Positions 1 to 9,165 of a DNA stretch of 64,000 nucleotides are shown piece after piece (positions within the stretch are counted from its first letter, which is position 1; every line of letters begins with the position of its first letter). This stretch comes from Microbispora hainanensis (GTDB lineage: Bacteria > Actinomycetota > Actinomycetes > Streptosporangiales > Streptosporangiaceae). A program made the translations under genes and the position numbers. The stretch is taken from NCBI RefSeq assembly GCF_036186745.1, contig NZ_CP108086.1:2852001-2916000 (forward strand). The letters are read 5' to 3'. A model generated the notes under the pieces. It saw only the letters and a list, made by a program, of their open reading frames with translations. It was not told the DNA's origin and made no database searches.

Positions 1-630
1 TATCTGCGCGCACTCAACGGGATGGCCGAACGGGGCACGGCGACGGTGAGCTCGGAGGATCTCGCGGTAGCCGCCGGGGTGAACTCCGCCAAGCTCCGCA
101 AGGACCTGTCCCACCTCGGGTCGTACGGCACCAGAGGCGTGGGATACGACGTGCAGTACCTCATCTACCAGATCTCGCGTGAGCTTGGTCTCACTCAGGA
201 CTGGGCCGTGGCCATCGTCGGCGTCGGAAATCTCGGCCGCGCGCTGGCCAACTACGGCGGGTTCGCCTCGCGCGGGTTCCGGATCGCGGGCCTGCTTGAC
301 GCCGATCCGCACGTCGTGGGCGATCGCATCGCAGGTCTCGTCGTCGAGCACGCCGACGAGCTGGAGTCCGTGATCAAGAAGCGCGGAGTCTCGATCGTGG
401 TGATCGCCACGCCCGCCACGGCGGCGCAGCAGGTCTGCGACCGTGTCATCGCGGCCGGAGTCACCAGTATTTTGAACTTCGCCCCCGTCGTCTTGGCTGT
501 GCCTGACGGCGTGGATGTCCGTAAAGTCGATTTATCCATCGAACTGCAGATACTTGCGTTCCACGAGCAGCGCAAGGCTAATGGAGGGCCCATCATGGCC
601 GAGGAGTGGCCGGACGGGGTGGTCATGTGA
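1..630 (+). CDS. rex: Redox-sensing transcriptional repressor Rex (5' end missing)
   Basis: Rex senses the NADH/NAD+ ratio and represses respiratory genes when NAD+ is high. The frame is open from base 1, so the gene starts upstream of the window; the ATG at base 22 is internal. The visible 209 residues begin in the N-terminal winged helix, with the recognition segment VNSAKLRKDLSHLGSYGTRG. A Rossmann domain follows, with the dinucleotide motif VGVGNLGRALANYGGF. The C-terminal domain-swap helix is intact. hemA starts 26 bp downstream, the rex-hemACD order known from Streptomyces. A perfect Rex operator lies at 19746-19763 before the nuo operon, so its main target is in this window. Family assignment is certain; only the start is unseen. 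Confidence 0.97.
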   Translation, partial: YLRALNGMAERGTATVSSEDLAVAAGVNSAKLRKDLSHLGSYGTRGVGYDVQYLIYQISRELGLTQDWAVAIVGVGNLGRALANYGGFASRGFRIAGLLDADPHVVGDRIAGLVVEHADELESVIKKRGVSIVVIATPATAAQQVCDRVIAAGVTSILNFAPVVLAVPDGVDVRKVDLSIELQILAFHEQRKANGGPIMAEEWPDGVVM

Positions 631-655
631 GTGAGCCATCGATCGGAGCGAGCTC

Positions 656-1954
656 ATGAGTGTCCTCGTCGTCGGCCTGAGCCACCGGACAACGCCGGTC
701 GCGCTGCTCGAACGGGTCACGGTCAGCGGGGACGCGCTCGTCAAGCTGCTGCACGACGTGCAGTCCGACGAGTACGTCTCCGAGGCGCTGGTCGTCTCGA
801 CGTGCAACCGCGTCGAGGTCTACGCCGTGGTCGACCGGTTCCACGGCGGCGTCACCGCGGTGACGAACATCCTCGCCGCGCATTCGGGCCTGCCGCAGGA
901 GACGCTCGCGCGGCACCTGTACGTGCACTACGAGGACCGGGCGGTCCAGCACCTGTTCACCGTCGCCTGCGGGCTCGACTCCATGGTGATCGGCGAGGGG
1001 CAGATCCTCGGCCAGATCCGCACCGCGCTGCGCCTGGCGCAGGAGGAGGGCACGGCCGGGACCACGCTCAACGAGCTGGCCCAGCACGCGCTGCGCGTGG
1101 GCAAGCGCGCGCACGCCGACACGGGCATCGACCGGGCCGGCGCGTCGCTGGTCGGGGTGGGGCTGACCCTCGCCGAGCGGGTGCTCGGCGACATCAGCGG
1201 CCTGCGCGCCCTGGTCGTGGGCGCCGGCTCGATGAGCTCGCTGTCCGCCGCGACGCTGTCCCGCGCGGGCGTGACCGACATCGTCATCGCCAACCGCACC
1301 CGCGAGCGGGCCGAACGGCTCGCCGAGACCGTCGGCGGCCGGGCCGCCGACCTGGCCGACGTCCCCGCCGAGCTGGCGGAGGCCGACCTGGTCATCTCCT
1401 GCATCGGCGCCGGGACCCGCACGATCACCGCGGAGACGATCGGCGACCGTGACAGGCCGCTGTTCGTCCTCGACCTCGCGCTGCCCCACGACGTGGATCC
1501 CGGCGTACGGGACCTGCCCGGCGTGACGCTGGTCGACCTGAAGTCGATGCAGCAGGACGGCGTGGGCGACGACGTCTCCGACGGCGGCAGGGCCGAGGCG
1601 ATCTGCGAGGTCAGGCGCATCGTGGCCGAGGAGGTCGCCGCCTATCTCGACGCCGCGCGCGCCGCGCTCGTCACCCCCACCGTCGTGGCCCTGCGCAGCA
1701 AGGCCGCCGGGGTGGTCGAGTCGGAGATGGGCCGCCTGCTGTCCCGCCTGCCGGACATCGACGGGCGGATGCGCGACGAGATCACCCAGACCGTGCGGCG
1801 CGTCGTCGACAAACTGCTCCACGAGCCGACCGTACGGGTCAAGCGGCTGGCCGCGTCCCCGGGCGGCGACCAGTACGCCGAGGCGCTGCGGGAGCTGTTC
1901 GGCCTCGACCCGAAGGCCCCCGACGCCGTTGCGAGCCTGGAGGTGGACCAATGA
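656..1954 (+). CDS. hemA: Glutamyl-tRNA reductase
   Basis: Reduces glutamyl-tRNA(Glu) with NADPH to glutamate-1-semialdehyde, the first step of C5-pathway tetrapyrrole synthesis in the cytoplasm. The protein is 432 residues, the usual length. The N-terminal catalytic domain has VGLSHRTTPV and the nucleophile Cys50 in STCNR, the same position as in E. coli. The NADPH-binding domain carries VVGAGSMSSL near residue 185, and a C-terminal dimerisation helix follows. The ATG at 656 is preceded by a GGAGCGAG ribosome site. It follows rex by 26 bp and overlaps hemC by ATGA, so it is transcribed and translated with the hem genes, probably under Rex as in Streptomyces (inference: that promoter is outside the window). 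Confidence 0.98.
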   Translation: MSVLVVGLSHRTTPVALLERVTVSGDALVKLLHDVQSDEYVSEALVVSTCNRVEVYAVVDRFHGGVTAVTNILAAHSGLPQETLARHLYVHYEDRAVQHLFTVACGLDSMVIGEGQILGQIRTALRLAQEEGTAGTTLNELAQHALRVGKRAHADTGIDRAGASLVGVGLTLAERVLGDISGLRALVVGAGSMSSLSAATLSRAGVTDIVIANRTRERAERLAETVGGRAADLADVPAELAEADLVISCIGAGTRTITAETIGDRDRPLFVLDLALPHDVDPGVRDLPGVTLVDLKSMQQDGVGDDVSDGGRAEAICEVRRIVAEEVAAYLDAARAALVTPTVVALRSKAAGVVESEMGRLLSRLPDIDGRMRDEITQTVRRVVDKLLHEPTVRVKRLAASPGGDQYAEALRELFGLDPKAPDAVASLEVDQ

Positions 1955-2862
1955 CCGCCCCGCTGCGGCTCGGCACCCGCAAGAGCCTGATGGCGACCAC
2001 GCAGTCGCAGATCGTCGCCGACCGGCTGACCGCCCTGACCGGCCGGGCGGTGGAGCTCGTCGGCGTCACCACCTTCGGCGACGTGTCCCGGGCCCACCTG
2101 ACCCAGCTCGGCGGCACGGGTGTGTTCGTCAACGACCTGCGCGGCCGGCTCCTCGCCGGTGAGGTCGACTTCGCGGTCCACTCGCTGAAGGACCTGCCGA
2201 CCAAGCCGGACGAGCGGCTCGCGATGGCCGCGATTCCCCGGCGGGACGACCCGCGTGACGCGCTCGTCGGCCCGGTCAAGCTGCACGACCTGCCCGCCGG
2301 AGCCCGCATCGGCACCGGCTCACCGCGCCGGGTGGCCCAGCTGCGCCTGCTCCGGCCGGATCTCGACTACGTCCCCATCAGGGGAAACGCGGACACCCGC
2401 ATCGGCAAGGTAACCTCGGGCGAGCTCGACGCCGTGGTGCTGGCCGCCGCAGGGCTGGCCAGGATCCGCCGGGACGGGGAGATCGCCCAGGTGTTCGAGG
2501 TCGACGAGATGCTGCCCGCCCCCGGGCAGGGCGCTCTCGCCGTCGAGTGCCTGGCCGACCGTGACGATCTCATCGAGCTGCTGCGCGCCGTCGACGACCC
2601 GCGGACGCGGGCCGCGGTGGACGCCGAGCGCTCGGTGCTCGCCGCCCTCGAGGCCGGTTGCGCGGCCCCGGTAGGTGCTTTCGCCTCCGGTGACGGGCAC
2701 ATTCTCAATCTGACCGCCACCGTCGTCGCCGTCGACGGCGCACGGTCGGTGCGCAAGTCCACCTCCGGACCCTCTACGACGGCCGTGGAGATGGGCCGCG
2801 AACTCGCGGCAGCCATGATCGTCGAGGGGGCCGACACGTTGATGGGGGAGCAGGCCCGTTGA
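1951..2862 (+). CDS. hemC: Hydroxymethylbilane synthase (porphobilinogen deaminase)
   Basis: Polymerises four porphobilinogen molecules to hydroxymethylbilane. The protein is 303 residues, close to the family norm. Visible signatures are LGTRKSLMATTQSQ at the N-terminus, VHSLKDLPT in the active-site cleft and GTGSPRR for substrate binding. Cys237 in EAGCAAPVGA is the residue that carries the dipyrromethane cofactor. The start codon overlaps the hemA stop (ATGA) and the stop overlaps the TTG start of hemD, so the three genes are translationally coupled. Confidence 0.98.
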   Translation: MTAPLRLGTRKSLMATTQSQIVADRLTALTGRAVELVGVTTFGDVSRAHLTQLGGTGVFVNDLRGRLLAGEVDFAVHSLKDLPTKPDERLAMAAIPRRDDPRDALVGPVKLHDLPAGARIGTGSPRRVAQLRLLRPDLDYVPIRGNADTRIGKVTSGELDAVVLAAAGLARIRRDGEIAQVFEVDEMLPAPGQGALAVECLADRDDLIELLRAVDDPRTRAAVDAERSVLAALEAGCAAPVGAFASGDGHILNLTATVVAVDGARSVRKSTSGPSTTAVEMGRELAAAMIVEGADTLMGEQAR

Positions 2863-4448
2863 GCCCCGCGAATAACAGCACGCAGACCCGGTCCGGGTTC
2901 GTCGCCTTCGTCGGCGCCGGCCCCGGTGACGAGAACCTGCTCACGTTGCGCGGCGCCGACCTGCTGGGCAGGGCCGACGTCGTCGTGCTCGACCGGCAGG
3001 CGTACGGCTCGCTGCTGCGCCACAGCCGTGAGGACGTCGAGGTCGTCGACATCTCCGCCGACGCGGCGGAGAACTCGGTGTCGCTGAAGACCATCCAGGC
3101 CGCCAAGGCGGGCCGCACGGTCGTGCGGCTCTGCTCGGGCGATCCGTCCTTCTTCTCCTCCGTCACCGACGAGGTGGCCGCCTGCGCCAAGGCGGACGTG
3201 GACTTCGAGATCGTGCCCGGCGTGCCGCCGGCCACGGCCGTGCTGACCTACGCCGGCATCCCGCCGGCGGCGTCGGCGCCGGAGTTCCGCATCGTGGACG
3301 CCGCGCAGACCGACGACTGGGCCAAGCACGCCGCGTGCGAGGGCACGCTGGTGATCTACAACGGCGTCGCGGACGCGGTCCCGATCAGCAAGGCGCTGAT
3401 CGCGGGCGGCAAGCCCGACTCGACGCCGGTGGCGGTGACCAGCGACGGCACGACCACCGAGCAATACACGGTGGTCTCCACGCTCGGACGGCTCGGCCCC
3501 GACCTCAAGCACGCCGGGATGACCGAGCCCGCGCTGATCGTGGTGGGCGACGCCGTCGGCATGCGTGACCGCCTGTCGTGGTTCGAGACCAAGTCGCTGT
3601 TCGGCTGGCGGGTGCTCGTGCCGCGCACCAAGGAGCAGTCCAAGGGGCTGTCGGAGCAGCTCCGCTCGTACGGCGCGGTGCCCGAGGAGGTGCCGACGAT
3701 CTCTGTCGAGCCGCCGCGCACGCCGCAGCAGATGGACCGCGCGATCAAGGGCCTGGTGACCGGCCGCTACGAGTGGGTCGCCTTCACCAGCGCCAACGCG
3801 GTCAAGGCGGTGCGCGAGAAGTTCGAGGAGTACGGCCTGGACGCCCGGGCGTTCGCCGGGCTCAAGGTCGCCGCCGTGGGCGAGGCCACCTCGCGGGCGC
3901 TGGTCGAGTTCGGCGTGAAGCCCGACCTCATGCCGACGGGCGAGCAGTCGTCCGAGGGCCTGCTGGCCGAGTGGCCGCCGTACGACTCGATGCTCGACCC
4001 GATCAACCGGGTGCTGCTGCCGCGGGCCGACATCGCGACCGAGACGCTGGTGGCGGGGCTGACCCAGCTCGGCTGGGAGTGCGACGACGTGACGGCCTAC
4101 CGCACCGTGCGCGCCGCGCCGCCGCCCGCCCCGATCCGCGAGGCGATCAAGGGCGGCGGGTTCGACGCCGTGCTGTTCACCTCGTCCTCGACCGTGCGCA
4201 ACCTCGTCGGCATCGCCGGAAAGCCGCACAACGTGACCGTGATCGCGGTCATCGGGCCGCAGACCGCCAAGACGGCCGAGGAGTTCGGCCTGCGGGTCGA
4301 CGTGATGGCCGACAAACCGTCCGCCACGGCTCTCGCCGCGGCGCTGGCGGACTATGGTGCCAAGATGCGGCACGCCGCCGTGTCGGCGGGCGAGGTGCCC
4401 CGCCGTCCGTCCCAGATGCGCAGGGGCGCGCGGCGACGCGTCAAGTGA
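2859..4448 (+). CDS. hemD: Fused uroporphyrinogen-III C-methyltransferase / uroporphyrinogen-III synthase
   Basis: Two-domain enzyme of 529 residues. Residues about 10-245 form a SAM-dependent tetrapyrrole methyltransferase domain with GAGPGD and a changed GDP loop ([10 protein letters not shown] rather than the usual RLKGGDP). Residues about 253-510 form uroporphyrinogen-III synthase, which cyclises hydroxymethylbilane (start [12 protein letters not shown]; later FTSANAV and FTSSSTVRN). This fusion is common in actinobacteria. The TTG start at 2859 overlaps the hemC stop as TTGA. The C-terminus ends in an Arg-rich tail. Whether the methyltransferase half still makes precorrin-2/sirohaem precursors cannot be read from the sequence; the altered loop is a reason for caution. 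Confidence 0.93.
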   Translation: MSPANNSTQTRSGFVAFVGAGPGDENLLTLRGADLLGRADVVVLDRQAYGSLLRHSREDVEVVDISADAAENSVSLKTIQAAKAGRTVVRLCSGDPSFFSSVTDEVAACAKADVDFEIVPGVPPATAVLTYAGIPPAASAPEFRIVDAAQTDDWAKHAACEGTLVIYNGVADAVPISKALIAGGKPDSTPVAVTSDGTTTEQYTVVSTLGRLGPDLKHAGMTEPALIVVGDAVGMRDRLSWFETKSLFGWRVLVPRTKEQSKGLSEQLRSYGAVPEEVPTISVEPPRTPQQMDRAIKGLVTGRYEWVAFTSANAVKAVREKFEEYGLDARAFAGLKVAAVGEATSRALVEFGVKPDLMPTGEQSSEGLLAEWPPYDSMLDPINRVLLPRADIATETLVAGLTQLGWECDDVTAYRTVRAAPPPAPIREAIKGGGFDAVLFTSSSTVRNLVGIAGKPHNVTVIAVIGPQTAKTAEEFGLRVDVMADKPSATALAAALADYGAKMRHAAVSAGEVPRRPSQMRRGARRRVK

Positions 4449-4518
4449 ACCGACTCGTGTGCGGCCCGCCGGGACGGCCTCCCGGCGGGCCGGCGCGATC
4501 AAGAGCGGGGAGACCATT

Positions 4519-5505
4519 GTGAACGCCCAATACCCGGTGGCGCGGCCCCGGCGGCTGCGCCGTACCGCCGCGATGCGCCGGATGGTCGCGGGGACGCGGC
4601 TGCACCCGGCCGAGCTCATCCTGCCGATGTTCGTCAAGGAGGGCATCGCCGAGCCGCAGCCGGTGGGCTCCATGCCCGGGGTCGTCCAGCACACCCGCGA
4701 GTCGCTGCGTAAGGCCGCCCACGAGGCGGCCGAGGCCGGCGTGGGCGGGATCATCCTGTTCGGGATCCCCGCGCACAAGGACGCCAGGGGCTCGGGCGCC
4801 GACGACCCGGACGGCATCGTCCAGGTGGCGCTGCGCGACCTCGCCTCCGACCTGGGCGACGCGCTGGTGCTGATGACCGACACCTGCCTGGACGAATACA
4901 CCGACCACGGCCACTGCGGCCTGCTGACGGCCGACGGCGAGGTGGACAACGACGCGACGCTGGAGCGCTACGCGTCGGCGGCGGTCGCGCAGGCGGCGGC
5001 CGGCTCCCGGATGATCGCGCCGAGCGGGATGATGGACGGCCAGGTCGGCGCCATCCGCGCGGCCCTCGACGCCAACGGCTTCGCCGAGATCCCGATCCTG
5101 GCGTACGCCGCGAAGTACGCCTCCGGGTTCTACGGGCCGTTCCGCGACGCCGCCGAGTGCGCGCCGCAGTTCGGCGACCGCAGCGCCTACCAGCAGGACC
5201 CGGCCGGACCGATCGGCGAGGCGCTGCGCGAGGTGCGTCTCGACCTGGCCGAGGGCGCGGACGCCGTCATGGTCAAGCCCGCCCTGGCCTACCTCGACAT
5301 CCTGCGGCAGGTCCGCGACACCGTCGACGTGCCGGTCGCGGCCTACCAGGTCAGCGGCGAGTACGCGATGGTCGAGGCGGCGGCGGCCAACGGCTGGATC
5401 GACCGGGAGCGGGTGATCATGGAGTCGCTGATCGCGATCCGCCGCGCCGGTGCCGACATGATCCTCACTTACTGGGCCACCGAGGTCGCCCGCGGACTAT
5501 CCTGA
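4519..5505 (+). CDS. hemB: Delta-aminolevulinic acid dehydratase (porphobilinogen synthase)
   Basis: Condenses two 5-aminolevulinate molecules to porphobilinogen. Start is GTG at 4519 because GGGGAG lies 6-11 bp upstream and the family N-terminus ([20 protein letters not shown]) begins here; an upstream ATG in frame would add an unrelated Arg-rich extension. The protein is 328 residues. The Schiff-base lysines are Lys199 ([13 protein letters not shown]) and Lys253 ([11 protein letters not shown]). The metal loop reads [13 protein letters not shown], with Cys123 and Cys133 but Asp in place of the middle Cys of the classical zinc triad. It lies 70 bp after hemD in the same direction and ends at a hairpin. 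Confidence 0.97.
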   Translation: MNAQYPVARPRRLRRTAAMRRMVAGTRLHPAELILPMFVKEGIAEPQPVGSMPGVVQHTRESLRKAAHEAAEAGVGGIILFGIPAHKDARGSGADDPDGIVQVALRDLASDLGDALVLMTDTCLDEYTDHGHCGLLTADGEVDNDATLERYASAAVAQAAAGSRMIAPSGMMDGQVGAIRAALDANGFAEIPILAYAAKYASGFYGPFRDAAECAPQFGDRSAYQQDPAGPIGEALREVRLDLAEGADAVMVKPALAYLDILRQVRDTVDVPVAAYQVSGEYAMVEAAAANGWIDRERVIMESLIAIRRAGADMILTYWATEVARGLS

Positions 5506-5523
5506 CCCCTCATCAGGGGGGTC
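5504..5523 (+). terminator. Hairpin after hemB
   Basis: GACCCCT, a CATC loop and AGGGGGGTC form a compact GC-rich stem overlapping the hemB stop. There is no T-run. It is a plausible end of the rex-hem transcript. Confidence 0.5.
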
Positions 5524-5604
5524 CTGCCGAGCCGCGATCGGCCAGAAGGCATTATCAGGTACATGTACCGCGAGCATCTTGCGTAACGCAGGAGGGCAGC
5601 GGGT

Positions 5605-6273
5605 GTGACGCTTGTGGGGAGGAGCGCCATGGTGGGGGTACCGCTGGCCCGACGTGCGAAACGGCGTGCGCATCACGCGCCGCGGAAGATGACGTCGGTG
5701 TTGGAGTACGCACAGCTGGGCTGGGCGAGCTGTATGGGCGCCCACCCGCTGAGCGAGGGAGGCAGGGCGTGCTCCTGCGACCGGGTCGGCTGTCCCGATC
5801 CCGGCATGCACCCGCTGTCGCCCGCGTGGCAGATGCAGGCCACGACGGACACGGCGCTGCTCACGCGGTGGTGGAAGCAGGATCCGGACATGAACGTGAT
5901 CCTGCCCACCGGCAGGGTGTTCGACGTGTTCGACGTACCGGCCGCGGCGGGCCGTCCCGCCCTGGCCGCCATGGACGCAGCAGGCTTCGACACGGGCCCG
6001 GTCGCCGAGAACGGCGACCGGGTTCTTTTTTTCGTCGCGACGCGTGGGGCGCCCGAGGACGAGGACGAGTGGTGGTCCTGCAGCCTCGACGCGGGACCCG
6101 AGACGATCGACGAGACGCCGGGCCTGCGCTGGCACTGCCGCGACAGCTACGTGCTCGCGCCGCCGTCCACCACGCCCACGGGCGGGGTCGTGAGCTGGAT
6201 CAGGCCCCCCGACGGGCGTCCGCTGCCCGATCCGCTGCGCGTGCTCGACCTGCTCGCCGACTTCTGCGAGTGA
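5605..6273 (+). CDS. Bifunctional primase/polymerase N-terminal-like protein
   Basis: A 222-residue protein related to the short stand-alone prim-pol-like proteins of actinomycetes. Visible features are GWASCMGAHPLSEGGRACSC followed by a second Cys pair and PGMHPLSPAWQ, then WWKQDPDMNVILPTGRVFDV and a C-terminal VSWIRPPDGRPLPDP segment. The Cys-rich N-terminal part could bind a metal. GTG at 5605 has AGGAGG about 9 bp upstream; an internal ATG at codon 29 is the alternative start. It sits alone between hemB and hemL and has no known link to haem synthesis. It is much shorter than replicative prim-pols, so a catalytic role is uncertain. Confidence 0.7.
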   Translation: MTLVGRSAMVGVPLARRAKRRAHHAPRKMTSVLEYAQLGWASCMGAHPLSEGGRACSCDRVGCPDPGMHPLSPAWQMQATTDTALLTRWWKQDPDMNVILPTGRVFDVFDVPAAAGRPALAAMDAAGFDTGPVAENGDRVLFFVATRGAPEDEDEWWSCSLDAGPETIDETPGLRWHCRDSYVLAPPSTTPTGGVVSWIRPPDGRPLPDPLRVLDLLADFCE

Positions 6274-6318
6274 TTCCCGGTACGGGCCCCGGACGGGTGG
6301 GCCCGTAATCTGGAGGGC

Positions 6319-7614
6319 GTGACTCGCACGCAGACCTCCGAGGACCTGTTCGACCGCGCCCGCCGGATCGTTCCCGGCGGCGTCAACTCGCCGGTGCGCG
6401 CCTTCGGCGCCGTGGGCGGCACCCCCCGCTTCATGGCCTCCGGCGAGGGGCCGTACATCACCGACGTGGACGGCAACCGTTACGTCGACCTGGTGTGCTC
6501 CTGGGGCCCGATGATCCTCGGCCACCGCCACCCCGCCGTCGTGGAGGCACTGGAAGAGGCCGTCGCGCGCGGCTTCTCGTTCGGCACCGCGACCGAGGGC
6601 GAGGTCCTGCTCGCCGAGGAGATCGTCTCCCGCGTCGCCCCCGTCGAGAAGGTCCGGCTGGTCAGCTCCGGCACCGAGGCCACCATGTCCGCCGTACGGC
6701 TGGCCCGCGGCTTCACCGGCCGGGCGAAGGTCGTGAAGTTCGCCGGCTGCTACCACGGGCACGTGGACGCGCTGCTGGCCTCGGCCGGGTCCGGGGTCGC
6801 CACCTTCGGCCTGCCCGACACCCCCGGCGTCACCGGGGCCTCCGCGGCCGACACGATCGTGCTGCCGTACAACTCGATCGAGGCGGTCGAGGAGGCGTTC
6901 CGCACGTTCGACATCGCCTGCGTGATCACCGAGGCGTGCCCGGCGAACATGGGCGTCGTGCCGCCTGCCGACGGCTTCAACCGGCGCCTGCGCGAGCTGT
7001 GCACCGAGCACGGCGCGCTGCTGATCATCGACGAGGTGCTGACCGGGTTCCGGGTGTCCGCCTCCGGCTGGTACGGCATCGACCCCGTCGAGGCCGACCT
7101 GATGACGTTCGGCAAGGTCATGGGCGGCGGGCTGCCCGCCGCGGCGTTCGGCGGGCGGGCGGAGGTCATGGCCGCCCTCGCCCCGGAGGGGCCCGTCTAC
7201 CAGGCCGGCACGCTGTCGGGCAACCCGCTCGCCTGCGCCGCCGGGCTGGCCACGCTGCGCGCCTGCGACGACGACGTGTACGACAGGGTCGACGCGTCCG
7301 CGCTGGTCATCGGCAGGGCCGCCTCCGACGCGCTGGCCGCCGCCGGGGTGCCGCACCGCCTCCAGCGGGCCGGAAACCTCTTCTCGATCTTCTTCACCGA
7401 CACCCCGGTCACCGACTTCGACTCGGCCCGGACCCAGAACACCGACGCGTACCGCGCGTTCTTCCACAGCATGCTCGACCAGGGCGTCTACCTGCCGCCG
7501 TCGGCGTACGAGGCGTGGTTCCTGTCGGCCGCCCACGACGACGCGGCGCTCACCCAGGTCGCCGAGGCTCTCCCCCTGGCCGCCAAGGCCGCCGCCCAAG
7601 CCGCCGGCGTCTGA
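6319..7614 (+). CDS. hemL: Glutamate-1-semialdehyde 2,1-aminomutase
   Basis: PLP enzyme that converts glutamate-1-semialdehyde to 5-aminolevulinate, the substrate of HemB. The protein is 431 residues, as usual. Motifs are [11 protein letters not shown] at the N-terminus, [37 protein letters not shown] and the PLP lysine Lys266 in [12 protein letters not shown] at 6319 has only a 2-nt gap to GGAGG, and a TAATCT box at 6306-6311 lies 7 nt upstream, so the message may be leaderless. It completes the C5 haem pathway in this window apart from glutamyl-tRNA synthetase. Confidence 0.98.
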   Translation: MTRTQTSEDLFDRARRIVPGGVNSPVRAFGAVGGTPRFMASGEGPYITDVDGNRYVDLVCSWGPMILGHRHPAVVEALEEAVARGFSFGTATEGEVLLAEEIVSRVAPVEKVRLVSSGTEATMSAVRLARGFTGRAKVVKFAGCYHGHVDALLASAGSGVATFGLPDTPGVTGASAADTIVLPYNSIEAVEEAFRTFDIACVITEACPANMGVVPPADGFNRRLRELCTEHGALLIIDEVLTGFRVSASGWYGIDPVEADLMTFGKVMGGGLPAAAFGGRAEVMAALAPEGPVYQAGTLSGNPLACAAGLATLRACDDDVYDRVDASALVIGRAASDALAAAGVPHRLQRAGNLFSIFFTDTPVTDFDSARTQNTDAYRAFFHSMLDQGVYLPPSAYEAWFLSAAHDDAALTQVAEALPLAAKAAAQAAGV

Positions 7615-7615
7615 C

Positions 7616-8048
7616 TCACTTCACCAGCTGGTCGAGATCCACCTCGAACGGGAAGGGCACCTGCACCGCCAGGTGCCCGTGGTGGATCCCGGTCGGCGTG
7701 TACGCGCCCGTGGCGGGGTCCCGTTCGTACACGTAGACGACGGGACGCCCGTCGCTCTCCTCCACCCGCCAGAAGTGCGGGATGCCCGCCTCGGCGTACC
7801 TCAGCCTCCGCGTCGAGCCGCTCTGTGAGGCCGCGGATGAGGCGCTGGTGGAACCGCCGCTGGGGTGAGTTGAAGACGAGTGCTCCGTCGATCAGCTCGA
7901 CGCGCTCGAAGAAGCCGGGCTCGCCATTCGGGCCCTCCGAAGGCAGACGATCGAGGTCGTCCGCGCGCCACCCCCAGGGCGGCGGCGCCGGCCAGCACTC
8001 CAGTGCACGGCTCACGTCGTACGTCTCAGTGTCGTCCACGTCGCTCAC
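7616..8048 (-). pseudogene. Uma2-family nuclease pseudogene with internal deletion and frameshift
   Basis: Read leftward from GTG at 8048, the N-terminal part is typical of Uma2/DUF820 PD-(D/E)XK proteins: SRALECWPAPPPWGWRADDL, then ELIDGALVFNSPQRRFHQ. After RGLTERLDAEAE the frame changes near 7804. A different frame continues with YAEAGIPHFWRVEESDGRP and ends LDQLVK at 7616. The middle third, which would carry the nuclease residues, is missing. Both surviving ends match the family, so this is a recent deletion rather than a short protein. It is convergent with hemL, one base from its stop. Confidence 0.8.
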
Positions 8049-8076
8049 CGTAGCCGTATCCGTGCGAGCGCGAGGG

Positions 8077-8964
8077 TCAGCGGGGGACGGGCACCGGGCG
8101 GCTGGTGAGGGCCGTACGGGGGCGTGAGTTGGCGAACAGGAGGCCGGCGAGGATGAGGGCGCCCGCGGCGACGGTGAGGAGGGAGATCGGCTCGCCGGTG
8201 AACAGCGCGGCGGAGGCGATGCCGAAGACCGGCACGAGCAGGCTGTACGGCGCGACCACCGAGGCGTCGTAGCGGGCCAGCAGCCATCCCCAGATGGCGA
8301 ACCCGCCGAGGGTGGACAGGAACGCCGTGTAGAGCACGGCGCCCACACCCTCGGCCGTGAACGACGTCAGCGACGACGGCCCCTCGGTGGCCAGGGCCAG
8401 CGCCAGCAGGGGCGGCGCCGAGACCGCGCTCACCCAGACCATGAACCGCAGGGAGTCCGGCGGCGCGGCCTTGCGGGTGGCGACGTTGCCGAGCCCCCAC
8501 CCGGCCGCCGCGCCGACGCACAGCAGGAACGCGCCGAAGGGGATCGCCCCCGACCTGGCGGCCACGTCGGCCGCGATCAGGCCCAGGCCGCAGAAGGCCA
8601 CCGCCGTCCCGGCGATCCTGCGCCGCCCGAGGCGTTCGCCGAGCAGCGCGGTCGCGAACAGCGCGGTGAAGACGGCCTGCACCTGGATGACCAGGGAGGT
8701 CAGCCCGGCGGGCATGCCGGCGCGCATGCCGAGCAGCAGCAGGCCGTATTGGGCGACGCCGAGCGTCGCGCCGGTCGCCAGCACCCACCGCCAGGGCGCC
8801 CGTGGCCCTCCGGCTATGAGTACGGCGGGGAAGGCGGCCAACAGGAACCGGAGGGCGGCGTACGTCAGCGGCGGATAGTGCTTCAGTCCCGTCTGCATGA
8901 CGACGAAGTTGAAGCCCCAGATGGCGGCGAGTGCGACGGCGAGAGCCAGGTGGCGGGGGCGCAT
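8077..8964 (-). CDS. EamA/DMT-superfamily transporter
   Basis: Integral membrane protein of 295 residues with ten predicted transmembrane helices and two EamA repeats, N-terminus WGFNFVVMQTGLKHYPPL. Members export amino acids or other small metabolites (RhtA/YdcZ-like); the substrate cannot be read here. It is divergent from a LysR regulator, the usual arrangement for a DMT exporter and its controller, with a TAGCA-N6-TGCTA site between them. A possible 38-codon leader ORF lies immediately upstream on the same strand. Confidence 0.88.
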   Translation of the reverse strand: MRPRHLALAVALAAIWGFNFVVMQTGLKHYPPLTYAALRFLLAAFPAVLIAGGPRAPWRWVLATGATLGVAQYGLLLLGMRAGMPAGLTSLVIQVQAVFTALFATALLGERLGRRRIAGTAVAFCGLGLIAADVAARSGAIPFGAFLLCVGAAAGWGLGNVATRKAAPPDSLRFMVWVSAVSAPPLLALALATEGPSSLTSFTAEGVGAVLYTAFLSTLGGFAIWGWLLARYDASVVAPYSLLVPVFGIASAALFTGEPISLLTVAAGALILAGLLFANSRPRTALTSRPVPVPR

Positions 8965-8975
8965 GGATCAGGGGA

Positions 8976-9092
8976 TCAGCGCGAGGAGGGGCGACGGTCG
9001 CGGGTCTGTCGTGCCTGCCGCGCCAGGGTCTCCAGATAGGAGGTCTGCTCGGATCGGAGGGGCTTAGTGAAGAGTCTGTTGAAGATTCGCAT
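8976..9092 (-). CDS. Possible 38-residue leader ORF before the EamA exporter
   Basis: ATG at 9092 to TGA at 8976 encodes MRIFNRLFTKPLRSEQTSYL plus an Arg-rich end. It ends 11 bp before the exporter ATG. No Shine-Dalgarno is visible, but TATAGC lies a few bases before the ATG, as in leaderless genes. The promoter would overlap the LysR-type site at 9098-9113. It may be a real small basic protein, an upstream coupling ORF, or chance; no homology is recognised. Confidence 0.35.
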   Translation of the reverse strand: MRIFNRLFTKPLRSEQTSYLETLARQARQTRDRRPSSR

Positions 9093-9097
9093 GGCTA

Positions 9098-9113
9098 TAG
9101 CATCGCATTGCTA
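9098..9113. promoter_or_regulatory. LysR-type operator between divergent exporter and regulator
   Basis: TAGCATCGCATTGCTA is an inverted repeat (TAGCA-N6-TGCTA) with the T-N11-A form of LysR-family sites. It lies in the 201-bp divergent region and overlaps the probable -10 box of the leftward transcript. Confidence 0.6.
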
Positions 9114-9165
9114 AACAGTTGAGCGCAAACAAGTTTTTCTAAGGAGGACGGTTTAGACTGGCTAC

